Part shown: positions 52,874-60,977 of the stretch, piece after piece
How the letters are laid out: each line of letters begins with the position of its first letter
Position numbering within the stretch: position 1 is the stretch's first letter
Source of the DNA: an uncultured Pseudogracilibacillus sp.
Lineage (GTDB): Bacteria; Bacillota; Bacilli; Bacillales; Amphibacillaceae
DNA: 64,000 nt
Direction of reading: 5' to 3'
NCBI GenBank assembly: GCA_937974845.1
Contig: CALJVC010000050.1
Coordinates: 1-64,000, forward strand
Translations under genes and position numbers: made by a program
Notes under the pieces: model-generated
Told to the model about the DNA's origin: nothing
The model's database searches: none
The model's input: only the letters and a program-made list of their open reading frames with translations

Positions 52874-55006
52874 ATGACAGATGAAAAAAAAGTATTTTCT
52901 ACAGAAATAAATGGGACACCCTTTACTGTAGAAATTGGGGAGCTAGCGAAGCAAGCGAACGGTGCTTGTATGGTTTACTACGGAGATACAGCCGTACTCG
53001 CTACTGCAACAGCTTCCAAAGAACCGAAGGACTTACCGTTCTTTCCTCTTACGGTAAACTATGAAGAAAGATTATATGCTGTTGGGAAGATTCCCGGTGG
53101 CTTTATTAAACGGGAGGGTCGACCTAGCGATAAGGCAGTACTTTCTTCGCGTTTAATCGACCGACCAATCCGCCCCTTATTCCCGGAAGGCTTTCGTAAT
53201 GAAGTGCAAGTAATTAGTACGGTCATGAGTGTCGACCAGGATTGCTCATCAGAAATAGCAGCCATGATTGGCTCTTCTGTTGCCTTATCGATTTCTGATA
53301 TTCCCTTTGATGGACCAATCGCTGGTGTTCATGTTGGCTTAGTCGATGGGGAGTTTGTCATCAACCCAAACGTTAAACAACAGGAAGTAAGCCAACTTGA
53401 TTTAACGGTTGCTGGCACAAAGGATGCTATTAATATGGTAGAAGCTGGAGCGAATGAAGTTCCAGAAGAAGTCATTTTAGAAGCGATGCTTTTTGCCCAT
53501 AAGGAGATTGTCAGACTCGTCGAGTTTCAAGAGGAAATCATCGAAGCTGTAGGCAAAGAAAAAGCTGAAGTTACAGTCTTTGAAGTCGACGAAGCTGTGA
53601 AGCAGGAAGTAAAAGAGAAATTCGAACAAAAATTAATCGACGCGATTCAAGTAAAGGAAAAGCATGCGCGGGAAGATGCGATTGAACAAGTGAAAGAAGA
53701 GGCAGTCCTTTACTTTGAAGAAAAGCAAGAAACCGAAGAAAAAGAAGATCTCGTTCAACAGGCTGAAGAAGCAATGGACGAGATGTTGAAAGAAGAGGTT
53801 CGTCGCTTAATTACTGAGGAAAAGATTCGTCCAGATGGTAGAAAGCCAAACGAAATTCGTCCTTTAGCTTCACGGGTAGGCTTATTACCTCGAGCCCATG
53901 GTTCAGGTTTATTTACCCGGGGACAAACCCAAGCTTTAAGCGTTTGTACACTAGGAGCTTTAGGTGACGTACAAATATTAGACGGACTAGAATTAGAAGA
54001 GTCTAAACGTTTTATGCACCATTACAACTTCCCACAATTTAGTGTAGGCGAAACTGGGCCAATTCGTGGACCGGGTCGTCGGGAAATTGGTCACGGTGCT
54101 TTAGGGGAAAAGGCTTTAGAACGGGTTATTCCGGAAGAAAAAGAATTCCCATACACGATTCGCCTCGTATCGGAAGTGCTTGAATCAAACGGTTCTTCTT
54201 CTCAAGCCAGTATTTGTGCTAGTACGCTAGCCCTCATGGATGCCGGAGTACCAATTAGCGCACCGGTAGCAGGTATTGCGATGGGACTAGTCAAAGACGG
54301 AGACGAATATACGATTTTAACGGACATTCAGGGCCTTGAGGACGCTTTAGGGGATATGGACTTCAAAGTAGCTGGGACTGAAAAAGGTATCACAGCCTTA
54401 CAAATGGACATAAAAATCGATGGTTTATCACCCGAGATTTTAAAAGAGGCTTTAGAGGAAGCGAAACGAGCTCGACAAGTCATTTTAGATTCTATGCTCG
54501 AGGTGATCGATCGACCACGGCCAGAATTATCACCTTACGCTCCGAAGATTATTACGCTTACGATCGATCCAGAAAAAATCCGTGATGTGATTGGACCAAG
54601 TGGAAAACAAATTAACCAGATTATCGATGAGACTGGAGTAAAGATCGATATCGAGCAAGATGGAAGTGTCTTTATTTCTTCAACGGATGAAAAGATGAAT
54701 GAGCGAGCAAAGGAAATTATTGAAAATCTAGTGCGTGAAGTCGAAGTGGGAGAAATTTACTTAGGCACGGTAAAACGTATTGAAAAATTCGGCGCTTTTG
54801 TCGAACTATTCCCTGGTAAAGATGGACTTGTTCATATTTCACAGTTACAAAATAAACGTACGAACCGGGTAGAAGATGTTGTTTCCGTTGGAGACCAAAT
54901 CATGGTAAAAGTACGGGAAATCGATAACCAAGGTAGGGTAAATTTATCCCGTCGTGACGTCTTACCAGAAGTTCGTGAAGGGAAGGAAAGAATTAGCTCA
55001 CGTTAA
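52874..55006 (+). CDS. pnp: Polyribonucleotide nucleotidyltransferase (PNPase)
   Basis: PNPase degrades RNA phosphorolytically from the 3' end and can add tails; in Bacillus it is also linked to DNA repair and competence. The 710-residue protein has two RNase PH domains (first with [18 protein letters not shown], second with [17 protein letters not shown] and [29 protein letters not shown]), a helical linker rich in Glu/Lys (about 225-310), a KH domain ([20 protein letters not shown]) and an S1 domain ([30 protein letters not shown]). Length is normal (705 in B. subtilis). RBS AAAGGAG precedes ATG 52874. Confidence 0.98.
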   Translation: MTDEKKVFSTEINGTPFTVEIGELAKQANGACMVYYGDTAVLATATASKEPKDLPFFPLTVNYEERLYAVGKIPGGFIKREGRPSDKAVLSSRLIDRPIRPLFPEGFRNEVQVISTVMSVDQDCSSEIAAMIGSSVALSISDIPFDGPIAGVHVGLVDGEFVINPNVKQQEVSQLDLTVAGTKDAINMVEAGANEVPEEVILEAMLFAHKEIVRLVEFQEEIIEAVGKEKAEVTVFEVDEAVKQEVKEKFEQKLIDAIQVKEKHAREDAIEQVKEEAVLYFEEKQETEEKEDLVQQAEEAMDEMLKEEVRRLITEEKIRPDGRKPNEIRPLASRVGLLPRAHGSGLFTRGQTQALSVCTLGALGDVQILDGLELEESKRFMHHYNFPQFSVGETGPIRGPGRREIGHGALGEKALERVIPEEKEFPYTIRLVSEVLESNGSSSQASICASTLALMDAGVPISAPVAGIAMGLVKDGDEYTILTDIQGLEDALGDMDFKVAGTEKGITALQMDIKIDGLSPEILKEALEEAKRARQVILDSMLEVIDRPRPELSPYAPKIITLTIDPEKIRDVIGPSGKQINQIIDETGVKIDIEQDGSVFISSTDEKMNERAKEIIENLVREVEVGEIYLGTVKRIEKFGAFVELFPGKDGLVHISQLQNKRTNRVEDVVSVGDQIMVKVREIDNQGRVNLSRRDVLPEVREGKERISSR

Positions 55007-55024
55007 GCTTTATGCACATAAGGG

Positions 55025-55051
55025 AGAGACTGGGTAGCCAGTTTCTTTTTT
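55025..55051 (+). terminator. Terminator after pnp
   Basis: AGAGACTGG (55025-55033), loop GTAG, CCAGTTTCT (55038-55046), with one G-U pair and a T run to 55051. Confidence 0.85.
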
Positions 55052-55120
55052 ATTTGCCTCCTATTTTATCTTTAGCATGAATTTGTTAACGAGTCATAAA
55101 GTAAATTAGGAGGCGATTTT

Positions 55121-56041
55121 ATGCGATATGTACAAGTGATGGCTGTGTACATCGGCATCGTGCTTTTTTTGTTACTTGTGAGCAAATTAGGTCCTAGTGT
55201 ATCGTTACCAGCCTTTCAAACTGGTGACAATTTATTAGAAGAAATCAAGAATAAGGCTGAGAAATATGAGGAGCCCGCCCAGGACGCCTATATTGATCGG
55301 GTGTGGAAGAAAACTCCAGGACGAAATGGGCTTCAGGTACAAGTCCATGCATCGTATCGGGCGATGAAAAAGAAGGGAAAATTTGATCCAAAACTTCTAC
55401 AATTTAAAGAGATCCCACCTAAAAAAAGTTTACAGGACTTGCCCCCGGCACCAATTTATCGGGGCCATCCTGAAAAAAATATGGTCGCCTTTTTAATCAA
55501 TGTATCATGGGGAACGGAGTATATACCGAAAATATTGAAAACCTTAAAAACCCATGATATAAAGGCGACATTTTTTATCGAGGGAAAGTGGGCGAAGGAG
55601 AATAAAGAAGTTGTGCAAATGATTTATGAACAAGGACACTTGATTGGTAATCATGCGTATAATCATCCGGATATGGCTACTTTATCCGAAGCGGACATTC
55701 AGCGACAAATAGACGATACGAATGCGATAATCGAAGCCATTATCAAGGAACGACCACGTTACTTTGCGCCCCCGAGTGGTAGTTATACGGATAAGGTGGT
55801 TGAGTATGCCCATGATGCTGATATGGAGACGATTTTGTGGACGGTTGATACAATAGATTGGAAGAATCCGTCGGTTTCTGTTATGATAAACCGGGTTATG
55901 TCAAAACTTCACCCTGGAGCGATGATTTTGATGCATCCGACGAGTTCTGTTGCCCAAGGGCTCGATTCTTTAATAAAACAAATAAAAGAAGAAGGTTATC
56001 GAATCGATACGGTAGACCGATTATTAGATGAAGCTAGATAA
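55121..56041 (+). CDS. ylxY: YlxY-like polysaccharide deacetylase homologue with degenerate catalytic motif
   Basis: A 306-residue protein in the place of B. subtilis ylxY (pnp-ylxY-mlpA). It has a signal-anchor helix (VMAVYIGIVLFLLLVSKL, about 6-23) and a C-terminal NodB-type domain from about residue 118. The metal ligand pair of motif 2 is present (NHAYNHPDM, His178 and His182) and a motif-3-like RYFAPPSGSYTD is seen. Motif 1, normally TFDDGP, is LINVSWG, so the catalytic base and the metal-binding Asp are missing, and the late catalytic motif is MHPTSS. It is probably non-catalytic or altered in chemistry. Its role is unknown; a cell-wall or spore function is possible by family. Confidence 0.85.
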   Translation: MRYVQVMAVYIGIVLFLLLVSKLGPSVSLPAFQTGDNLLEEIKNKAEKYEEPAQDAYIDRVWKKTPGRNGLQVQVHASYRAMKKKGKFDPKLLQFKEIPPKKSLQDLPPAPIYRGHPEKNMVAFLINVSWGTEYIPKILKTLKTHDIKATFFIEGKWAKENKEVVQMIYEQGHLIGNHAYNHPDMATLSEADIQRQIDDTNAIIEAIIKERPRYFAPPSGSYTDKVVEYAHDADMETILWTVDTIDWKNPSVSVMINRVMSKLHPGAMILMHPTSSVAQGLDSLIKQIKEEGYRIDTVDRLLDEAR

Positions 56042-56059
56042 GTCTAGGGAGGATAGAAA

Positions 56060-57274
56060 ATGATCGACACCTATACCTTACATAATGGAGTACGAGTAGT
56101 CTTAGAAAAAGTACCTCATGTTCGTTCAGTAACGATTGGCATATGGATTTTAACAGGTTCTCGGAATGAGAAGGAAGAAGTAAGTGGTATTTCCCACTTC
56201 CTAGAACATATGATGTTTAAAGGAACAAAGGAACGTACCGCCCAGGAAATAGCAGAGGCCTTCGATACGATTGGCGGACATGTAAATGCTTTCACGTCGA
56301 AGGAATATACTTGTTATTACGCTAGAGTTTTAGATTCTTATAAACGTTATGCATTAGAAATATTATCCGATATGTTTTTCCATTCGACATTTCTTGAAGA
56401 AGAGCTCGAACGGGAGAAAAAAGTCATCACCGAAGAGATTAAGATGTACGAAGATACGCCCGATGACCATGTACACCATTTATTATCGAAAGCCTTGTAT
56501 GGTGAGCATCCCCTTGGTCGTTCGATTTTGGGAACGGAAAGTCACGTAGCCGATATGAGTCGTGAAGCCTTGATTCAATATATGGAAGAGCATTATACAC
56601 CGGAAAATATAGTCATTTCTGTTGCCGGTAATGTTGAGGATGAATTCCTGCAAGATATTGAGGAGTTTTTCCTTCCTTTAGAAAGAAAGGGACAGGAGCG
56701 AAAACTCCTTACACCATCCTATGCCTTTGATCGAATCGTTCAACAAAAGGATATTGAACAAGCCCATTATTGCCTTGGTTTTCCAGGTTTAGCTGCCGAT
56801 AGCGACTTGCTTGTTAGTTTAGCAATCATTAATAGTACACTCGGCAGTGGTATGAGTTCTCGACTGTTCCAAGAGGTCCGTGAAAAACGTGGCCTTGCTT
56901 ACTCTGTTTATTCCTATCATCATGCATATCGAGATAATGGCATGTTAGGCATTTATGCCGGGACAACGAATGAACAGTTGCCGATTTTACAAAAAGCAAT
57001 TGATGAAACCGTTGCAAAGCTATATGAAGATGGGCTTACAGATAAGGAGTTAGCAAATAGAAAGGAACAATTAAAAGGCAATGTTCTACTTAGTTTAGAA
57101 AATACTAGTAGCCGAATGTCTCGTAACGGTAGAAACGAATTGTTGTTACGACGACATAAGAGTTTAGATGATATTATTTATGAGATTGACCAGGTAGACC
57201 AAGCAATGATTCGTAAAACTTTAGATCGTTTATTTTCAGGAAAACGAGCCGAAGCGATGATTACTCCAGCTTAA
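56060..57274 (+). CDS. mlpA: M16 zinc peptidase MlpA (YmxG)
   Basis: A 404-residue insulinase-family (M16B) peptidase similar to mitochondrial processing peptidase beta. The inverted zinc motif is intact: HFLEH (His46, Glu49, His50), with the distal Glu in the helix around EEELEREKKVITEEIKMYEDTPDD. The second M16 domain follows with GSGMSSRLFQEVREKRGLAYSVYSY, the RxxY-type substrate site. Length is as in B. subtilis (409). ATG 56060 follows GGGAGGA, 18 bases after ylxY. Confidence 0.94.
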   Translation: MIDTYTLHNGVRVVLEKVPHVRSVTIGIWILTGSRNEKEEVSGISHFLEHMMFKGTKERTAQEIAEAFDTIGGHVNAFTSKEYTCYYARVLDSYKRYALEILSDMFFHSTFLEEELEREKKVITEEIKMYEDTPDDHVHHLLSKALYGEHPLGRSILGTESHVADMSREALIQYMEEHYTPENIVISVAGNVEDEFLQDIEEFFLPLERKGQERKLLTPSYAFDRIVQQKDIEQAHYCLGFPGLAADSDLLVSLAIINSTLGSGMSSRLFQEVREKRGLAYSVYSYHHAYRDNGMLGIYAGTTNEQLPILQKAIDETVAKLYEDGLTDKELANRKEQLKGNVLLSLENTSSRMSRNGRNELLLRRHKSLDDIIYEIDQVDQAMIRKTLDRLFSGKRAEAMITPA

Positions 57275-57329
57275 TTTAGCATAATATTCTATTCCCATAC
57301 ATAATTATTGGATAAAGGGAGTGGAATCT

Positions 57330-57566
57330 ATGCGGTATGGAGATTTAAGTGGTAAGGAAATTATCAATATTCAAACCGGTTCGCGCCTTGGGATTCTAGG
57401 CCATACCGACTTACAAATCGATAAGAAAACCGGGGAAATTAAATCCCTCCTCGTGCCGACGTATAGTTGGTTTGGCCTTCGAAAAAATGAACCTAAAACC
57501 GAAGTTCCTTGGGAAAAAATAAAAAAGATAGGCAAAGATATAATTTTAGTTGATTTTGAGGAATAA
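57330..57566 (+). CDS. ymxH: YlmC/YmxH family PRC-barrel protein
   Basis: A 78-residue YlmC/YmxH-family protein with a PRC-barrel-like fold: MRYGDLSGKEIINIQTGSRLGILGHTDLQIDKKTGEIKSLLVP and VPWEKIKKIGKDIILVD. Function is not established; family members occur near mlpA in Bacillales. ATG 57330 follows AAAGGGAGTGG; a GTG at 57321 is part of that site. In B. subtilis the dipicolinate synthase genes come next; here a terminator and asd do. Confidence 0.9.
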   Translation: MRYGDLSGKEIINIQTGSRLGILGHTDLQIDKKTGEIKSLLVPTYSWFGLRKNEPKTEVPWEKIKKIGKDIILVDFEE

Positions 57567-57573
57567 AAATTTC

Positions 57574-57608
57574 CCTACAAATTAATGCATTAATTTGTAG
57601 GTTTTTTT
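57574..57608 (+). terminator. Terminator after ymxH
   Basis: A perfect 28-base palindrome at 57574-57601 (half-site CCTACAAATTAATG) followed by T7. On RNA it would fold with a tight AT-rich loop. Confidence 0.92.
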
Positions 57609-57752
57609 GTTTAAGAAGCGGGTAAGCGTCACTTTTTATCAACCAAAGGAAGCCGTATAAAATCTTCCTTATTTCTGCAATTCTATGATAAGATAAGAGT
57701 TACATAATACTTTGATTATTTTTATTTTATATGTGGAAGGGGACTTGAAGTT

Positions 57753-58799
57753 ATGACGACAAAGAAAGCTTATCGTGTAGCGGTAGTAGGAGCGACGGGG
57801 GCTGTCGGTCAAAATATTATTAAGTATTTAGAGGAAAAGCCTTTTGATATAGAAGAGATTAAGCTTTTATCTTCCAAACGTTCTGCTGGGAAAAAAATTG
57901 ACGTCCTAGGTAAAGAAGTTACTGTAGAAGAGGCAACCGAAGAATCCTTTGCAGGGATGGATATCGTTTTCTTCTCAGCCGGCGGTGCCGTATCTGAAAA
58001 ACTCGCACCGAAAGCCGTAGATAGCGGTGCAGTAGTTATTGATAATACGAGCTTTTATCGTATGGATGAGGATGTCCCTTTAGTTGTTCCGGAAGTAAAT
58101 GAAGAAGCTTTAAAGGATCACAATGGCATTATTGCGAATCCAAATTGCTCGACCATTCAAATGGTCGTCGCCTTAAAACCAATCCAAGAGAAGTACGGTC
58201 TTGAACGTGTCATTGTCTCGACTTATCAAGCGGTATCAGGGGCAGGTTTGGCGGCAGAAGAAGAGCTACGTCAACAGGTGACACAATTTATGAATGGTGA
58301 GGAAATGGAGGCTAATATTTTACCAGCGGGGGCGGATAAGAAGCATTACCCAATTGCCTTTAACGCGCTACCACAAATCGATCTATTTGAAGACAACGGA
58401 TATACTAAAGAAGAAATGAAAATGATTAACGAGACGAAAAAAATTATGAATGAACCAGATCTCCAAGTAGCAGCGACATGCGTTCGGTTACCGGTCTTTT
58501 CTTCCCATTCAGAAAGTCTCTATGTTCAGACGAAGACAGAGGGAATTACAGTCGATGCCTTCAAAGAAACTATTGCCCAAGGAGAAGGTATTGTCCTAGA
58601 GGATGATCCGGCCAACCAAACGTATCCTACACCTTTAACAGCTCAAGGGAAAAAAGGTGTCTATGTAGGACGAATTCGTCAAGATTTAGATGACCCTAAA
58701 GGTTTCCATCTATGGGTTGTCTCTGATAACTTAATCAAAGGCGCAGCCTGGAATACGGTGCAGATTGCCCAGGCTTTAGTGAAAAATAATTTAGTTTAA
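57753..58799 (+). CDS. asd: Aspartate-semialdehyde dehydrogenase
   Basis: Asd reduces aspartyl phosphate to aspartate semialdehyde, the branch point to lysine/diaminopimelate, threonine and methionine. The 348-residue protein has the NADP-binding VAVVGATGAVGQNI, the active-site Cys132 in NPNCST, and the late catalytic region CVRLPVFSSHSESLYVQTK. Length matches B. subtilis (346). RBS AAGGGG precedes ATG 57753. In the 144-base gap upstream I see only a weak extended -10 (TGATAAGAT near 57690). It forms an operon with dapG. Confidence 0.96.
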   Translation: MTTKKAYRVAVVGATGAVGQNIIKYLEEKPFDIEEIKLLSSKRSAGKKIDVLGKEVTVEEATEESFAGMDIVFFSAGGAVSEKLAPKAVDSGAVVIDNTSFYRMDEDVPLVVPEVNEEALKDHNGIIANPNCSTIQMVVALKPIQEKYGLERVIVSTYQAVSGAGLAAEEELRQQVTQFMNGEEMEANILPAGADKKHYPIAFNALPQIDLFEDNGYTKEEMKMINETKKIMNEPDLQVAATCVRLPVFSSHSESLYVQTKTEGITVDAFKETIAQGEGIVLEDDPANQTYPTPLTAQGKKGVYVGRIRQDLDDPKGFHLWVVSDNLIKGAAWNTVQIAQALVKNNLV

Positions 58800-58811
58800 G
58801 AGGGTTGTTCT

Positions 58812-60047
58812 ATGCGTTTATTAGTTCAAAAGTTTGGTGGTACGTCGGTAGAAAGCAAAGAGAGCCGAAGGCACGTTATTCGTCAAATAAAAGAAGCTTT
58901 AGCACAGAAATATAAGGTCGTCGTCGTTGTTTCGGCTCTTGGAAGAAATCCGAAACCTTATGCGACCGATACATTGGCTAAATTAGTTGCTCCACCAAAA
59001 ACAAAGGAGGAGAGAAGGGAGCTTGATCTCCTCCTTTCCGTCGGTGAAGTTATTTCTTCTACCGTGCTCGCTAGCGAATTACGCCGGGAAAACATTACGG
59101 CCGTCGCCTTAACCGGTGCCCAAGCTGGCTTAATTACTACCGATGAGTATACCGAGGCTAAGATTAAACGAGTAAAGCCTGACCGGATTCAGGAAGAATT
59201 AAAGACGAAGGACGTCGTCGTTATTGCAGGCTTTCAAGGACGGACGGAAGAAGGAGAAATTACAACGATTGGTAGGGGCGGATCAGATACGTCTGCCGTA
59301 GCTTTCGGTGCCTCCTTGCAGGCTGAGTATATCGATATTTTTACCGATGTCAACGGGATAATGACTGCGGATCCGCGTTTAGTTCAATCTGCGCAACCAA
59401 TCGATGTCGTGACCTATACAGAGATTTGTAATTTAGCCTATCAAGGGGCTAAGGTGATTCATCCACGGGCGGTTGAGATTGCTATGCAGGCAGAGATTCC
59501 AATTCGTATTCGTTCTACCTATGCAAAGGGCTTCGGCACGTTAATTACACGGAAGCGTTCGAACACTTATGATGGGAATGTTTCCGATCGGCTTGTCACA
59601 GGGATTGCCCATATGGATGAAATCGCCCAGTTGAAAGTAGTGCAACGGGAAGACGATGTCCAAAGTCAAGCAAAAATCTTTTCTATGATGGCAGAGGCAG
59701 AAATCTCTGTCGACTTTATTAATGTATCACCAACAGAAATAACGTTTACCGTTCCGAATGCGATTGCCGATTACGCCAGGGAGTTAATCCAGTCGGCAGG
59801 TTATACGGTCAAAGTTACAAAGGATTGTGCGAAGGTTTCAGCCGTAGGAGCAGGGATGACCGGAATTCCGGGCGTCGTTGCTAAGATTACGAAAGCTTTA
59901 ACCGAAGTAGGGGTGAAGGTTTTACAATCAGCCGACAGTCATACGACAATCTGGGTATTAGTCAAGCAAGATGAAATGAATAAAGCAGTCAATGCGCTAC
60001 ACAAAGCCTTCGAACTCGATAAAGTAAATGCGAGTAAGCGTATTTAG
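58812..60047 (+). CDS. dapG: Aspartokinase I (DapG type)
   Basis: DapG phosphorylates aspartate, the first step of the diaminopimelate/lysine pathway. The 411-residue protein has the kinase start VQKFGGTSVES, GAQAGLITTDEYTEAKI and TTIGRGGSDTSAVAFGASLQAEYIDIFTDVNGI, and two C-terminal ACT regulatory repeats (about 265-405). By position next to asd it corresponds to DapG, the diaminopimelate-inhibited enzyme in B. subtilis; that specificity is inferred. dapA, which normally follows, is absent. Confidence 0.94.
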   Translation: MRLLVQKFGGTSVESKESRRHVIRQIKEALAQKYKVVVVVSALGRNPKPYATDTLAKLVAPPKTKEERRELDLLLSVGEVISSTVLASELRRENITAVALTGAQAGLITTDEYTEAKIKRVKPDRIQEELKTKDVVVIAGFQGRTEEGEITTIGRGGSDTSAVAFGASLQAEYIDIFTDVNGIMTADPRLVQSAQPIDVVTYTEICNLAYQGAKVIHPRAVEIAMQAEIPIRIRSTYAKGFGTLITRKRSNTYDGNVSDRLVTGIAHMDEIAQLKVVQREDDVQSQAKIFSMMAEAEISVDFINVSPTEITFTVPNAIADYARELIQSAGYTVKVTKDCAKVSAVGAGMTGIPGVVAKITKALTEVGVKVLQSADSHTTIWVLVKQDEMNKAVNALHKAFELDKVNASKRI

Positions 60048-60055
60048 ACATACTT

Positions 60056-60089
60056 AAACCTAACAGAAGTTCTTCTGTTAGGTTTTTTT
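60056..60089 (+). terminator. Terminator after dapG
   Basis: AAACCTAACAGAAG (60056-60069) pairs with CTTCTGTTAGGTTT (60072-60085), followed by T4 or more. It separates asd-dapG from tepA. Confidence 0.95.
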
Positions 60090-60150
60090 GTATGAAAAAG
60101 TTGAAAAGGTAAATACTAGACAGGAATTATTTAAAGAAAGGTCGTGGAAA

Positions 60151-60870
60151 ATGGAAGAGAATAAGCCTCAACAAGAAGAAGCGAAAGAAACTTCAAGTAT
60201 TATTGAAAAAATTAAGGAGCTCGGCCAGACCCAAGTGGCCGATGCCGGGAATTCCAATATTCACGTATTGACGATTATCGGTCAAATTGAAGGGCATATG
60301 CAACTTCCGCCCCAACATAAGTCGACAAAATACGAACATGTTCTTCCTCAACTAATAGCTATTGAACAAAATCCTAAAATAGAAGGGGTAATTATTTTAT
60401 TGAATACGGTTGGTGGTGATGTAGAAGCGGGTTTAGCCCTTGCGGAAATGATTGCTTCAATGAGTAAGCCGACCGTTTCTATCGTGCTTGGAGGAGGTCA
60501 TTCCATTGGGGTACCGATTGCCTGTGCTGCGACGACTTCCTTTATCGCTCCGACAGCAACGATGACGATTCATCCGATTCGTTTGACCGGTCTAGTGATA
60601 AGCGTTCCGCAAACCTTTGAATATTTAGACAAAATGCAAGATCGTGTTGTCCGCTTTGTTGTTGATCATTCGAAGGTTGAGGAAGAAACCTTTAAGGAAT
60701 TAATGTTTGCCCGAGGGAACTTAACTAGAGATATTGGAACGAATTTAGTTGGTGAAGAAGCCGTAGAGCATCGCATTATCGATCGAGTTGGAGGACTACA
60801 GGATGCGATGGAGGAGTTAAAAAAATTAATTGAAGAAAAGAAAGTAAAGGAAGGAGAAATGGGCGACTAA
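60151..60870 (+). CDS. tepA: TepA, ClpP-like serine peptidase
   Basis: A 239-residue ClpP-fold peptidase of the TepA (YmfB) family. It was first linked to protein translocation and, more recently, to spore protein turnover in B. subtilis. The catalytic Ser118 is in GGGHSIGVP and His141 in [10 protein letters not shown]. The oxyanion segment [11 protein letters not shown] and the [19 protein letters not shown] helix are family features. ATG 60151 follows GAAAGGTCG. rnjB and dapA, which lie before tepA in B. subtilis, are missing. The stop codon lies in the loop of a GC-rich hairpin. Confidence 0.93.
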   Translation: MEENKPQQEEAKETSSIIEKIKELGQTQVADAGNSNIHVLTIIGQIEGHMQLPPQHKSTKYEHVLPQLIAIEQNPKIEGVIILLNTVGGDVEAGLALAEMIASMSKPTVSIVLGGGHSIGVPIACAATTSFIAPTATMTIHPIRLTGLVISVPQTFEYLDKMQDRVVRFVVDHSKVEEETFKELMFARGNLTRDIGTNLVGEEAVEHRIIDRVGGLQDAMEELKKLIEEKKVKEGEMGD

Positions 60871-60878
60871 AGTCGCCC
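60861..60878 (+). repeat. GC-rich hairpin spanning the tepA stop codon
   Basis: GGGCGAC TAAA GTCGCCC: a perfect 7-bp stem whose loop contains the tepA TAA (60868-60870). No T run follows on either strand, so it is not a usual terminator; it may protect the mRNA 3' end or act in ribosome release. Confidence 0.75.
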
Positions 60879-60915
60879 AAAACCTAAAGACTCGCTCCCT
60901 GATGATGGGCACTTG

Positions 60916-60924
60916 TGATATACT
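60916..60924 (+). promoter_or_regulatory. Candidate extended -10 promoter for ftsK/spoIIIE
   Basis: TGATATACT (TG 60916-60917, hexamer 60919-60924), identical to the element before pyrH; the -35 region is poor. A small hairpin, ACCTCT/AGAGGT (60942-60956), lies in the leader. Confidence 0.5.
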
Positions 60925-60977
60925 ATAGACTAGATAGTAGAACCTCTTTTAGAGGTGGTGTTTGGAGTGAGCGAGTC

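Noticed and set aside
58812..60047. Lysine riboswitch or T-box near asd/dapG
   Set aside because: The upstream gap is only about 150 bases and shows no L-box or T-box motif such as TGGNACC.
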